Assembly (NCBI GenBank): GCA_019416455.1
Contig: DXXG01000028.1
Coordinates: 496,001-560,000, forward strand
Origin: Clostridiales bacterium
Lineage (GTDB): Bacteria > Bacillota > Clostridia > Oscillospirales > Acutalibacteraceae
Reading direction: 5' to 3'
DNA length: 64,000 bases
Shown: positions 35,236 through 44,533 of the stretch, piece after piece
Numbering within the stretch: position 1 is the stretch's first letter
Layout: each line of letters begins with the position of its first letter
Program-made: the position numbers and the translations under genes
The notes under the pieces: model-generated
Databases searched by the model: none
What the model saw: only the letters and a program-made list of their open reading frames with translations
Told to the model about the DNA's origin: nothing

Positions 35236-36645
35236 ATGAACAAGTGGGCCATCAGTAAAAGCGCAAACCTTTTATTATTTAAAATGAAACGGTCAAAAAA
35301 AGCTCCTGAGATTCACGATGGTGTGAACTTCAGAAGCGGACGTCGTTTATTCAATGTCGATTACGCAATGAACGCAACGATCACAAACCTGACCGGCAGC
35401 ACCTATGTGGCAGCGCTCATTACGTATTTGGGAGGAACAGACTCGCTGATCGGAATATTGGGATCTGTAACAATGTTATTGACTCCTTTACAGATCGCAG
35501 CAGCTTATCTATTTGACCGCTTGATTCACCGAAAGCCCCTATGCGTACTTTTTAACGGTCTATCGAAATTTTTGCTTGGCTTTATGTTCTTGGTCCCCTC
35601 CTTTTGGGAAAACCCTTCAAACAGTGGTTTAGCGCTGATGGTCGCCTCCTTTACTGTATCCCAGGTTTTCTACAATTTTCAGCTCCCTGGTGCCACCAAC
35701 TGGCTAGTCGATTTGGTTCCAGAAGCTATCCGGAGTCGTTTCTTTGCCAACAGAGAGTCTCTCAGCCTGATCTTAGGCGCGATTTTCATGCTGCTCTCCG
35801 GAAAATTAGTTGATTACCTCCAAGCAGTTTTTGGCTCTGTTCACGCATTCGCCTTTATTGGCATCACCGTTATTATCCTGGGTGTTATCGATGCACTCGC
35901 CTTGATCCTTTGCGGCGAACCGAAAACCAAGCAATCCGCCATGAAAGAACTTGTCTCAACCGATGATTCTCCTGCATCCGGAGATGTATCTCAAAAAACT
36001 CACAAATCTCCTTTCGCATTGCTATTAGAGCCTTTTCATTATAAATCTTTCTTGATTATCTTGCTTTTATCTGTTCTATGGAACATAAGCTCTTGTTTTG
36101 GTTCCCCGTTCTCTGCAACTTATCAAGTTAACAACCTTCACATGAGCTTTACTTATATTATGACGCTGTCGGTCATCTCTATGGTGATTCGTATTTTCTT
36201 GACTCCATTGGCCGGCCGCATCGCTGGTAAGATTGGGTACACTTTGATCCTCGGAATCTCGATCCTTCTTATCGGCTCTCATTATGTACTTTGGGCATTT
36301 ACAGTACCGGAAAACATGACCACTTTCCTCCCCGCGCTTTTTATTGTTTCTGCGGTTGGTTTCGCTGGACAAAACCTCTGTCTATTTAATATGCAGGTCA
36401 ATTCCATGCCCGAAGAGATTCGTACCACATGCTTTTCCGTTATGAACACAATCAGCGGTGTCAGCGGGTTCTTGAGCACACTGATTGCCTCCTTTATTTT
36501 GGACAATCTCGATGCCAACTCTTTTACCTTCTTAGGCATTCCGTTCAGCGGACTGCAAGTACTGTTTTTAGTGACAGCCATTCTCATGACGCTGTGCGGT
36601 CTCTTTACATTCTCCTTATTGAAGCGGAAAGACCTGAAGGCATAA
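35236..36645 (+). CDS. MFS transporter
   Basis: The 469-residue major-facilitator protein has about 12 transmembrane helices. A 50-residue basic cytoplasmic N-terminus precedes the first helix, and a central loop (~235-265) carries Lys and Ser residues. Segments such as GSVTMLLTPLQIAAAYLFDRLIHRKP match the conserved MFS loop 2-3 region. The ATG at 35236 follows AAAGGAAG. As the first gene of the plus operon it probably imports, or balances, a sugar handled by the downstream oxidoreductase and corrinoid genes. Substrate unknown. Confidence 0.88.
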   Translation: MNKWAISKSANLLLFKMKRSKKAPEIHDGVNFRSGRRLFNVDYAMNATITNLTGSTYVAALITYLGGTDSLIGILGSVTMLLTPLQIAAAYLFDRLIHRKPLCVLFNGLSKFLLGFMFLVPSFWENPSNSGLALMVASFTVSQVFYNFQLPGATNWLVDLVPEAIRSRFFANRESLSLILGAIFMLLSGKLVDYLQAVFGSVHAFAFIGITVIILGVIDALALILCGEPKTKQSAMKELVSTDDSPASGDVSQKTHKSPFALLLEPFHYKSFLIILLLSVLWNISSCFGSPFSATYQVNNLHMSFTYIMTLSVISMVIRIFLTPLAGRIAGKIGYTLILGISILLIGSHYVLWAFTVPENMTTFLPALFIVSAVGFAGQNLCLFNMQVNSMPEEIRTTCFSVMNTISGVSGFLSTLIASFILDNLDANSFTFLGIPFSGLQVLFLVTAILMTLCGLFTFSLLKRKDLKA

Positions 36646-36702
36646 TGTAAAGCAACTGACTTAACACACAAAAAAAGAAGAAGCTCCAGAATTCTTCTTA
36701 AC

Positions 36703-36725
36703 AGCGGTCCGGAATACCGACCGCT
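36703..36725 (+). other. Hairpin between the MFS and FG-GAP genes
   Basis: AGCGGTC and GACCGCT form a perfect 7-pair stem with a 9-base loop but no following T-run. It may be a weak attenuator or an RNA-processing stem within the operon. Confidence 0.35.
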
Positions 36726-36768
36726 GGAATATTTCTAAAAGAAAAACACCAGGGAAAGGATCTTTCAC

Positions 36769-39456
36769 ATGAATAAATCTCAATTTGCCGAATGGCCATT
36801 ACCACGATGCGACCAACGCCTGACGGGACGAAGCAGTGGCGTTGGAAAGATCACCGATCCAAAAGTCGTTGGAAAATGGGAAGACACGAAAGAAGGCACA
36901 GTAAACGTTTGGACTCACGATATCAACTTTGATGGCCAGGATGAACTTGTGGTCTTAACAGACGGTGTCCTCCAGGCATTCGATTTATCTGGATCTCTGC
37001 TATGGAAAAGCTCTGTTGGGGGATCGGTACGCGCTTTCTGCGATTTTACAGGTGACGGAACGGACACTCATATTCTCCTATTAGAGGGTGCGGTCAATTT
37101 GGTAATCCTGTCCGGAAAAACCGGCGAGGTTTGCTGGAAATATACCCTTCCCCTGGAAAACGCCACTGCGCCTTCGAAAATATGCGCTGGCCCTTTAGAT
37201 CCAAACCGCAAAGGCAATCAGATCGCTCTTTTCGGGGAATTCGGTTACTTCTTCAGTTTTGAAAACGGATTCCAAGCAACCGAACCCCTGTGGAAAATAT
37301 GCCGCGGCAGGGAGGATCTGGGCTATCCTCCGGTAGTTGTTACCGGTGATATTCGAGGCAATGGAAAACCGGATATTTTGAACGTCTGCCACGACCATGT
37401 TGAAGTGTACGACACCAGCAATGGTGAACTAGTGTGTATCGCCCATGGAAAAGACGTGCGAAACTACGGTTTTTCAGGACTCTATGACGTGGACGGGGAT
37501 GGGATTCTCGAGTTCATCAACGTAAACAACTGCGTTGAAATACACGCTTGGGTTGCTGATTTCAAAGACGGAAAATTTCAAATGTCCTGGGATAATGATT
37601 ACGGTTACGATAAAACGGAAATGCATTTTCCCACAGTCCCAGTGGCTGACGCTGACAATGACGGAAAACTAAATATTTTCTTTACGACCATCGATACCGA
37701 CGTGACAGAACTCACTGCAAGGGTATTGAGCGCGGAAACTGGAGAAGAGCTATATTCCATTAAAGACCGAAAAATCATTCATGTTGGAGACTTGGATGAT
37801 GATGGCCTCAATGAGATCGTCTTTGAAGATCCCTCAAAAAACCGGATCGAACTTTGCAGATTGGAAAACGGTTCCATTGATCTGCTTGCCACCGTGGAAG
37901 GCGACGCGCTTCAATATTCTCGCCAGGAATATGACTCCATGACTCTCAACCACAGTCAGTACAGCAGCATTGATTATTGTGACCTTCACTTTTTCTCTGC
38001 GGATATAGATGGAGACGGTAAAAAAGAGAACATGATTTACACTTCCAAGGGAATAGAATTCTTCACCCTGGAAGCAGACCACTCTATTTCCATGAAATAC
38101 CACATAGAAAACAGCCAAGAAATGGAATTTCTCCAATTCATCTACCAGGCTGATCTGCATCGTTACGCAGTGCTTTGCCGTCATCATAACACCCTGAAGG
38201 TATTCAGCATTTCCGATTCTGGAGAGACCCTTTTGTTTTCTCTTCCTGTCACTCTGTCAAAAACAATTACCGCTGTCACCGCAGCCAACGTAGAAGGGTA
38301 TCCCTACCAGCTCATCAGTGTAGATAACAACCTTTTGCTCCCCGAACCTTCTTCTGACGGAAATATAGGATTCTCTGAACTGAAAACCTTCTATTCTTCC
38401 AATAAAGGTATCCAGTACGCTCCTGGGCTCCCAACAGGGATGGTTCATCTGTCCGTCTCGCCCTGGGACATCAATCAAGATGGGACAATGGAATATCTCT
38501 ATGTTGGACCGGGAGCCTTGATCGAACTCTATGACAACGACTTTCATCTTCTCTGGCGAAACTACTTAGGTAAATTCCAAAAACGCGGTAAAATCATGAC
38601 GTTCACCTTTGGCCACTACACATCAAAAGATCATTATGACATTTTGTGTGTATTCACAGAGAGCGAAATGCATCGAAACTCCATGATTTTGGTAGACGGT
38701 TTGACCGGTGAAGTGATCTGGAAACTGAAACGTGATGGCCACGAACGGGGAAACGGCGCGATCTGGGGTTACATGGCAACCTATCCTCTTCAGGAGGACG
38801 GACTGGATGACACGACCTATATTGGAAGCTATTATTTGCTGGAAGTGGACGGAAAGACCGGCTCTTTGCTGCACGAAAAGCAAAATCTCCCACAGATACT
38901 TTATCCTTTGTGGAAAGACAATGGTCCCAGCTGGGTCGGCTATGGTCATTGCGCTATAGTGGATGTTGACGGATGCGGTAGCGAGGAGATCATCCTCCAC
39001 GGGGTAATGTACATTGAAAACGGAGTATTGAAGCGTTCTTCGGAAACAGGCTTATGGGAGCCAATGTGGTGCTACGGCGATAGAGAAAAATACCAAAGCC
39101 GAGGCGCCTATGAAGGAATTGCTAAGGACCAGAACGGAGCGTACTATCTTGGCAGCCTTTACGCCGACTACTCGTACCGCTGCTGTGAAGCCGTCTCCGG
39201 AAAAGAACTGTGGAGCATTCCCCTGCATTCTCTCACAAGCACAACGGCCGTTGCAGATATCGACGGCGATGGAGAGGAAGAGTTCATTTTCACCACCTCT
39301 ACCGGCATTTTGTACGCGGTCGGGATCTCAGGAAAAATCAAGTTCAAATCTGACCTGGGAATCTCCGCAACTCAAGTCATACTTTCCGACATAGACCACG
39401 ATGGAAATCTGGAGATCCTGTTGACAAGCGGGAACAGTTTGTATCTTGTCAAATAA
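36769..39456 (+). CDS. FG-GAP/VCBS-repeat beta-propeller protein without signal peptide (copy B, divergent)
   Basis: The 895-residue protein has about eleven Asp-rich loops, including YDVDGDGILEFINVN, ADADNDGKLNIFFTT, GDLDDDGLNEIVFED, ADIDGDGKKENMIYT and ADIDGDGEEEFIFTT. PQQ-like blades (ILSGKTGEVCWKYTL, LVDGLTGEVIWKLKRDG, EVDGKTGSLLHE) are mixed in. The start MNKSQFAEWPLPRCDQRL is not a signal peptide, and it is preceded by AAAGGA. It shares repeat architecture with copies A and C but is less similar to them than they are to each other. The regular calcium-type loops suggest a metal-stabilised propeller. A glycan lyase, hydrolase or binding role is inferred from neighbours only. Confidence 0.8.
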   Translation: MNKSQFAEWPLPRCDQRLTGRSSGVGKITDPKVVGKWEDTKEGTVNVWTHDINFDGQDELVVLTDGVLQAFDLSGSLLWKSSVGGSVRAFCDFTGDGTDTHILLLEGAVNLVILSGKTGEVCWKYTLPLENATAPSKICAGPLDPNRKGNQIALFGEFGYFFSFENGFQATEPLWKICRGREDLGYPPVVVTGDIRGNGKPDILNVCHDHVEVYDTSNGELVCIAHGKDVRNYGFSGLYDVDGDGILEFINVNNCVEIHAWVADFKDGKFQMSWDNDYGYDKTEMHFPTVPVADADNDGKLNIFFTTIDTDVTELTARVLSAETGEELYSIKDRKIIHVGDLDDDGLNEIVFEDPSKNRIELCRLENGSIDLLATVEGDALQYSRQEYDSMTLNHSQYSSIDYCDLHFFSADIDGDGKKENMIYTSKGIEFFTLEADHSISMKYHIENSQEMEFLQFIYQADLHRYAVLCRHHNTLKVFSISDSGETLLFSLPVTLSKTITAVTAANVEGYPYQLISVDNNLLLPEPSSDGNIGFSELKTFYSSNKGIQYAPGLPTGMVHLSVSPWDINQDGTMEYLYVGPGALIELYDNDFHLLWRNYLGKFQKRGKIMTFTFGHYTSKDHYDILCVFTESEMHRNSMILVDGLTGEVIWKLKRDGHERGNGAIWGYMATYPLQEDGLDDTTYIGSYYLLEVDGKTGSLLHEKQNLPQILYPLWKDNGPSWVGYGHCAIVDVDGCGSEEIILHGVMYIENGVLKRSSETGLWEPMWCYGDREKYQSRGAYEGIAKDQNGAYYLGSLYADYSYRCCEAVSGKELWSIPLHSLTSTTAVADIDGDGEEEFIFTTSTGILYAVGISGKIKFKSDLGISATQVILSDIDHDGNLEILLTSGNSLYLVK

Positions 39457-39501
39457 TCATTCGATCACATGTTGTTGTGCTTCATGCACTACCTCCTATT
39501 T

Positions 39502-39554
39502 ACCAGTTGGTGGGCAAATCCTCCTTGGGTAATGGTTTGCCCACCCAAACTGGT
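39502..39554 (+). terminator. Long hairpin after FG-GAP copy B, possible attenuator
   Basis: ACCAGTT-GGTGGGCAAA and TTTGCCCACC-AAACTGGT form a stem of about 17 pairs with a small bulge and a 17-base loop. Only a weak T-rich stretch follows, so partial termination or transcript stabilisation is likely before the oxidoreductase gene. Confidence 0.5.
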
Positions 39555-39625
39555 TTATACAATTTGTTCTAATCCTTTTTACAGCATGAACATCAAACTT
39601 TTTCCGTCGAAAGGAGTCGAATACT

Positions 39626-40645
39626 ATGAAACGAATTGCTATTATCGGTGCTGGAGCCATTGCTTCAAGTGTTCATATTCCCAGTTTGAAAGACATCGAG
39701 CTTGCCGAAGTTTGCGCGGTCTGTGATCTGAACACCGACAGAGCCAAAGCAGGAGCTGCCCAGTTCAAATCAGCCAAATGGTACGAGAACTACCACACCA
39801 TGCTGGAACAAGAAAAGCCAGACGGCGTATTCGTATTGGTTCAACCTGATCAGTCCTACCGTATCGCTTTAGACGCTATGCGTGCCGGGGCTGACGTATT
39901 TTGCGAAAAACCAGCCGGCATCACAATGTTCCAGTTGGAAAGTCTGGCTCGTGCTCAAAAGGAAAACAATGTTCTGCTTCAAATCGGGTTTAACCGCAGG
40001 TATATCCCTCTTGTTAAAAAAGTCCGGGAAGTCTTTTCTTCCCTCTCTCCCCTGAACCAAGTCAACGGCTGCTTTTTCAAAAACGGCGACGCGTCGTTTT
40101 ATGACGGATGCGCCAGCGCTTTGGAATGTGACGTGATCCATGTGGCTGACCTTTTATGTTCCTTCGCGCAATGTGACGTATCCGATGCAACCGCTTTCGG
40201 CGGAAGATCCATGAGCCCGGTGGACAATATATGGAATTCTGTTTTCCAGTTTCAAAACGGAATGCTGGGGACGATCCAGTCGAATTATCAAACAGGCGGC
40301 AGGACCCACGCGTTTGAGCTGCACTGTCCTGACGCAAGCGCCTACATTGACCTAGGATTTGGTTCCGCAAGCTGTGAAGCTGATATTTTGTTCTTCGGCG
40401 GCCAAAAAAGCCATTCTCTGGCTTCGACTGGGATCCAAGCAGAGCACTTTGAACATCTTGATGGCAGAGAGATCGCTCAAAGCGATGAATACTACCGTTT
40501 TTACGGGTATTACGATGAGGATCTGGCTTTTATCAAAAGCATGGAAACCCGGATCCCTTCGGAGGCTACCATTGAAGACACAATCCGTGCCATGAAGCTG
40601 ATCGATATGATCCGTCAGTCATGCGATTCCCGCCACGGTAATTGA
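39626..40645 (+). CDS. Gfo/Idh/MocA-family oxidoreductase
   Basis: The 339-residue NAD(P)-dependent oxidoreductase has a Rossmann start RIAIIGAGAIASSVHIPSL, the catalytic Lys motif VFCEKPAGIT, and a later CDVIHVADLLCSF segment where the family's catalytic Asp/His helix lies. AAAGGAG precedes the ATG. It is the third member of this family in the window and lies just before the corrinoid genes. It may oxidise the sugar before or after demethylation; the hydroxyl attacked cannot be read from the sequence. Confidence 0.9.
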   Translation: MKRIAIIGAGAIASSVHIPSLKDIELAEVCAVCDLNTDRAKAGAAQFKSAKWYENYHTMLEQEKPDGVFVLVQPDQSYRIALDAMRAGADVFCEKPAGITMFQLESLARAQKENNVLLQIGFNRRYIPLVKKVREVFSSLSPLNQVNGCFFKNGDASFYDGCASALECDVIHVADLLCSFAQCDVSDATAFGGRSMSPVDNIWNSVFQFQNGMLGTIQSNYQTGGRTHAFELHCPDASAYIDLGFGSASCEADILFFGGQKSHSLASTGIQAEHFEHLDGREIAQSDEYYRFYGYYDEDLAFIKSMETRIPSEATIEDTIRAMKLIDMIRQSCDSRHGN

Positions 40646-40670
40646 CGCATTTACCCTAATTAATTAGTAT
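40642..40670 (+). promoter_or_regulatory. Possible internal promoter for the corrinoid genes
   Basis: TTGACG (40642-40647), 17 bases, TAGTAT (40665-40670), followed by the corrinoid protein start 37 bases later. The -35 box overlaps the stop codon region of the preceding gene. Confidence 0.45.
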
Positions 40671-40706
40671 CACATCAACACTTGGTTGTTTATAAGGAGA
40701 CAAATT

Positions 40707-41348
40707 ATGAGTATCTTACAAGAAATTTCTGAGAATCTGCAAATGGGAAAATCTAAAAAAGTCAAGGAACTCGTCCAGCAAGCAATAGACGAGGGCATTC
40801 CCGCAGATCAAATTTTAGATGAAGGTTTGTTGGCTGGGATGAGCCTCATTGGGGACAAATTCAAAAAGAACAAGGTTTTTGTCCCTGAAGTTTTGGTTGC
40901 CGCGCGTGCCATGAATATGGGTGCGCAGGTACTCAAGCCTTTATTGGCGGAATCAGGTGTACAAGCTGTCGGAAAAGTTTGCATCGGCACTGTCCAAGGC
41001 GACCTGCACGACATCGGAAAAAATCTCGTTAAAATGATGATGGAAGGTAAAGGCTTGGACGTGATCGACCTCGGTACAGACGTGGCCCCTGATACTTTCA
41101 TTCAAACAGCCATCGATGAGAACTGTCAAATCATCTGCTGCTCTGCGCTTCTCACTACAACCATGGGGGTCATGGCGGATGTGGTAAAGCAGGCTGAAAA
41201 CGCGGGAATCCGAGACAAAGTAAAAATCATGATCGGCGGCGCCCCTGTTACACAAAGTTTCTGTGACGAAATCGGCGCTGACAAATACACCCCCGACGCG
41301 GCAAGCGCGGCTGACGCTGCTGTTGCATACTGTAAATCAACTATGTAA
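40707..41348 (+). CDS. Corrinoid (B12-binding) protein of a methyltransferase system
   Basis: The 213-residue protein has an N-terminal four-helix cap (~1-85, including VPEVLVAARAMNMGAQVLKPLL) and a Rossmann-like cobalamin domain. The latter carries the Asp99-x-His101-x-x-Gly104 motif (GDLHDIGKN), then CCSALLTTTMGVM and KIMIGGAPVT. His101 would be the lower axial ligand to cobalt. Such proteins (MtaC, MtbC, OdmA types) carry a methyl group between two methyltransferases in the cytoplasm. AAGGAGAC precedes the ATG. The next three genes supply a methyltransferase candidate, an Fe-S protein and a reductive activator. Confidence 0.95.
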   Translation: MSILQEISENLQMGKSKKVKELVQQAIDEGIPADQILDEGLLAGMSLIGDKFKKNKVFVPEVLVAARAMNMGAQVLKPLLAESGVQAVGKVCIGTVQGDLHDIGKNLVKMMMEGKGLDVIDLGTDVAPDTFIQTAIDENCQIICCSALLTTTMGVMADVVKQAENAGIRDKVKIMIGGAPVTQSFCDEIGADKYTPDAASAADAAVAYCKSTM

Positions 41349-41360
41349 TAGGTGATCTCC

Positions 41361-42374
41361 ATGAAGAGAAACATGAAATCATGGCTTGAGGAGCTGCGAA
41401 AATCCCCCAGGAAAAAGGCGTTTCCCATTTTGTCTTTTCCTGCGATCCAGCTCATGGACATCAGTGTCCGCGACCTTATTTCAGACAGCGACTTACAGGC
41501 CAAAGGCATGTCCCTCGTCGCAAAGCGAGCCGATACCGCTGCCAGTGTCAGCTTGATGGATCTATCCGTAGAAGCTGAATGCTTCGGTTCTACCATCTCC
41601 ATTTCTGACAATGAGGTTCCCACTGTTGTTGGTCATATTATTTCTTCCGAAGAGGAAGCGCTGCAACTTCCTATCCCGCCAGTTGGATCCGGACGCACAG
41701 GCATCTATATCGATGCCATAAAAAAGGCAGCTTCCCTCATCAATGATCGTCCCATTTTTGCTGGAGTCATTGGTCCGTTTTCTCTGGCTGCCAGACTGCT
41801 GGACGTTACAGAAATAATGGTGGACTGCTATGACGAACCAGACATGGTCCACACAGTGCTGGATAAAGCTACCCAGTTCTTGATTCAGTACTGCAAAGCG
41901 TATAAAGACGCTGGAGCAAATGGAATCGTCCTTGCCGAACCGGTGGCAGGTTTGCTTTCTCCTACTCTTGCTGAGGAATTCTCTTCTGCCTACGTCAAAC
42001 AAATCGTCTCCTCCGTGCAGGATGATTCTTTTCTGATAATTTATCACAACTGCGGCAATAACACAGTTCTTGCCATCAATTCCATCTTAGGAACTGGAGC
42101 GGCCGCATATCACTTTGGAAACGCCATCCAAATGACCGATATCCTATCACGGGTATCTCCGGACACCATAGTGATGGGAAACATCGACCCCGCAGGGGAA
42201 TTCCGCAACGGAACACCTGACTCCATCAAAGTCGCGACTCAAAAACTCTTATCCGATTGCCGAGACTTTCCCAACTTTGTTTTATCCTCTGGATGTGATA
42301 TTCCGCCTCTTTCCCCTTGGAAAAATATTGACGCTTTTTTTGACGCAGTTTCAGACTATTACAAAAACATATGA
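41361..42374 (+). CDS. URO-D-fold cobamide methyltransferase (MtaA/CmuA-like)
   Basis: The 337-residue TIM-barrel protein keeps the full zinc-site pattern of MtaA/CmuA methyltransferases: His229-x-Cys231 (YHNCGNN) and a late Cys312 (SSGCDIPP). It is therefore a better methyltransferase candidate than the minus-strand URO-D pair. It probably moves a methyl group between the adjacent corrinoid protein and a thiol, ether or tetrahydrofolate-type partner. The ATG at 41361 has AGGTGAT five bases upstream; a GTG at 41352 is an alternative. Its stop overlaps the next start as ATGA. Whether it demethylates the substrate or unloads the corrinoid cannot be told from sequence. Confidence 0.9.
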   Translation: MKRNMKSWLEELRKSPRKKAFPILSFPAIQLMDISVRDLISDSDLQAKGMSLVAKRADTAASVSLMDLSVEAECFGSTISISDNEVPTVVGHIISSEEEALQLPIPPVGSGRTGIYIDAIKKAASLINDRPIFAGVIGPFSLAARLLDVTEIMVDCYDEPDMVHTVLDKATQFLIQYCKAYKDAGANGIVLAEPVAGLLSPTLAEEFSSAYVKQIVSSVQDDSFLIIYHNCGNNTVLAINSILGTGAAAYHFGNAIQMTDILSRVSPDTIVMGNIDPAGEFRNGTPDSIKVATQKLLSDCRDFPNFVLSSGCDIPPLSPWKNIDAFFDAVSDYYKNI

Positions 42375-42946
42375 ATGATAAATTTTTAGTTGAATTGGTT
42401 GAGAATCTGGGCGCTGATATGGCCGCTGTCATTCCTGTTTCCCAAATGCGATTCGATCGCCGTTTCCGTGAGCTGTGCGAATCAAACGCATGTGGTAATT
42501 TTGGACGCTGCTGGACTTGTCCTCCGGACGCAGGAGAGATCGACTTACTTATATCTACGGCCAAGCGTTATCAGAAAGCGCTTGTTTATCAAACTATCCA
42601 TAAACTGGAGGACAGTTATGATTTCGAGGGAATGATGGCCGCTGGTAAAGAACATAACAGGTTAGCCCAAAACTTATCCGCTTGGGTTAGAACCGTACCA
42701 GATATTCGGTGGCTTCATTTGGGCGCTGGAGGATGCAAGGTCTGCGACACTTGCGCAAAACAAGAGGATCTGCCGTGTCGTTTTCCAGACCTTGCTATGG
42801 CTTCCCTGGAAACTTATGGTGTTTCTGTCTCTGATTTGGCAAAGGCTTGCGGTATGAAATATGTCAACGGAGAAAACACCGTTACTTATTTTGGCGCTTT
42901 ACTATTCTGTGAGACAGAAAAAGATCTCCCGGTCAAATCCATCTAA
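42371..42946 (+). CDS. DUF2284 family cysteine-rich metal-binding protein
   Basis: The 191-residue protein has two four-Cys clusters, Cys-x4-Cys-x5-Cys-x2-Cys (LCESNACGNFGRCWTCPP) and Cys-x2-Cys-x2-Cys-x7-Cys (GCKVCDTCAKQEDLPC). This matches DUF2284 and suggests bound iron-sulfur or zinc. The family often neighbours corrinoid methyltransferases. Electron delivery to the corrinoid activator is a reasonable inference. It starts inside the stop of the methyltransferase gene (ATGA overlap), so the two are translationally coupled. Confidence 0.88.
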   Translation: MNDKFLVELVENLGADMAAVIPVSQMRFDRRFRELCESNACGNFGRCWTCPPDAGEIDLLISTAKRYQKALVYQTIHKLEDSYDFEGMMAAGKEHNRLAQNLSAWVRTVPDIRWLHLGAGGCKVCDTCAKQEDLPCRFPDLAMASLETYGVSVSDLAKACGMKYVNGENTVTYFGALLFCETEKDLPVKSI

Positions 42947-42968
42947 TTGCTTTACAAAGGACAATATC

Positions 42969-44477
42969 ATGGCAATCATTACAGTCAATGGGGTCCGTCA
43001 AGACGTGCCAACCGGCAGCCTTGTCAGTTCGATCATACATCCCCCTCACGCTCTCGAAATGCCTTGTGCAGGCCGCGGTCAATGCGGCAAATGCCGTGTA
43101 GTTGCTCACGGAGCGTTAAGCTCTCCCTCTGCGGAAGAACGTATTCATCTCACCGAGCAGGAGCTGGAAAATGGGGTGCGCTTGGCTTGCTGCTGTTCTA
43201 TTGAAGGAGATTGCGCGATCTCCCTGACAGAAAATGCCGCCAGTCAAATTTTACTAACAGGCAAATTGCCCGCTTTTGAACGAAACCCTGGATTTACGTC
43301 TTACGGTATCGCAATGGATCTAGGCACCACTACAATCGCTGGCTGTTTATACGATGCAGAGGGCACATTAATTGCTCAAAGCAGTGCACCCAACCCACAG
43401 ATCCAGTGGGGAGCTGATGTGATCTCCCGGATAGAAGCCGCACTTATGGGACATGCCGTCTCTTTATCTGCCTCTATCCGCAATGAAATCTCTAAAATGA
43501 TCCTTCAGCTCTCGGCAAAAGCGCTCATCTCCCCTGACCAGATCGAGAAGATTGTCCTAACAGGCAACACGGTTATGTTGTTCCTACTGACACAAACAGA
43601 TTCCGAGTGTTTGTCTCATGCGCCGTTTACCGCCTCTCGTCTATTTGGCGAAAATATTCCCGCGGCAGAACTTGACCTTCCGTGTCCGGATGCGGACGTA
43701 TTTTTGCCTCGCTGTATTTCCGCTTTCATTGGCGCAGATATCACCACAGCCCTATTAGCGAGCTCCATTTACAAAGGAAAAGGCACTCACGCGCTTATGG
43801 ATATCGGAACAAATGGAGAAATCGCGCTGTGGCATAACGGAAAATTATTCTGCTGCTCCACAGCGGCAGGACCTGCATTTGAAGGCGTAGGTCTCCACAT
43901 GGGAATGACCGGAAAAGCAGGCGCTATTGACCGTGTATACCGAAACGGCGACACCCTAGAGGGCCATGTGATCGGTTGCGTCTCCCCTCGCGGGATTTGC
44001 GGCAGCGGAGTGGTAGATGCGATCGCTTCACTGCTGGAAATGGGATTACTATCCTCGTCCGGAGTACTGAAATATGATCCCACCGAGATCATGCCGCCAG
44101 TATGCATCACCCAGAATGACATTCGAATGATCCAAATGGCAAAAAGCGCTATTTGCTCAGGTTTGCTTACCCTCTTTAAAGTTGGGGGAGTATCTTCCCA
44201 TGACATAGCGCAAGTGTCCATTGCTGGAGGGTTTGGAAGTTATCTTGATGTGGCCAACGCCGGTCGCATTGGATTATTCCCAGAAGAGTTGATTGATAAG
44301 GTACACATCTTGGGCAATGCCGCTCTAAGTGGAGCCATCATGTTGCTTCTGAATCAGGATTTGGTTTCGGAAGCCCAAACAGTAGCCGAAAACGCTGTCA
44401 CCATTGATCTTTCATCCAACAGTGTCTTTTTCAATCTGTACACAGAAAACATGTTCTTTGACTCTGAAAACGAATAA
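42969..44477 (+). CDS. Reductive activator of corrinoid proteins (RACE, ASKHA-ferredoxin type)
   Basis: The 502-residue protein has an N-terminal 2Fe-2S ferredoxin domain with Cys33-x5-Cys39-x2-Cys42 and a further Cys near residue 73. An ASKHA ATPase domain follows (AMDLGTTTIAGCLYD, VLTGNTVMLFLL, ALMDIGTNGEIALW, SIAGGFGSYLDV). This is the layout of RamA-independent activators such as RACE/OdmC, which use ATP to reduce inactive Co(II) corrinoid to Co(I). It is cytoplasmic. The ATG at 42969 follows AAAGGAC; a longer frame from 42861 would overlap the DUF2284 gene. Its presence strongly supports a working corrinoid methyl-transfer system. Confidence 0.93.
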   Translation: MAIITVNGVRQDVPTGSLVSSIIHPPHALEMPCAGRGQCGKCRVVAHGALSSPSAEERIHLTEQELENGVRLACCCSIEGDCAISLTENAASQILLTGKLPAFERNPGFTSYGIAMDLGTTTIAGCLYDAEGTLIAQSSAPNPQIQWGADVISRIEAALMGHAVSLSASIRNEISKMILQLSAKALISPDQIEKIVLTGNTVMLFLLTQTDSECLSHAPFTASRLFGENIPAAELDLPCPDADVFLPRCISAFIGADITTALLASSIYKGKGTHALMDIGTNGEIALWHNGKLFCCSTAAGPAFEGVGLHMGMTGKAGAIDRVYRNGDTLEGHVIGCVSPRGICGSGVVDAIASLLEMGLLSSSGVLKYDPTEIMPPVCITQNDIRMIQMAKSAICSGLLTLFKVGGVSSHDIAQVSIAGGFGSYLDVANAGRIGLFPEELIDKVHILGNAALSGAIMLLLNQDLVSEAQTVAENAVTIDLSSNSVFFNLYTENMFFDSENE

Positions 44478-44533
44478 TACTTCTTTCAAGTATTCTCTAA
44501 GAAAAACTTGTTTTAAAAAGGAGAGGAATAACA

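Noticed and set aside
36675..36699. AAGAAGAA/TTCTTCTT inverted repeat as terminator
   Set aside because: All A/T-rich stem without a T-run and within an operon; too weak to call.
40646..40706. Possible cobalamin riboswitch before the corrinoid protein gene
   Set aside because: The gap is only 61 bases, too short for a B12 riboswitch, and no B12-box-like sequence was seen.
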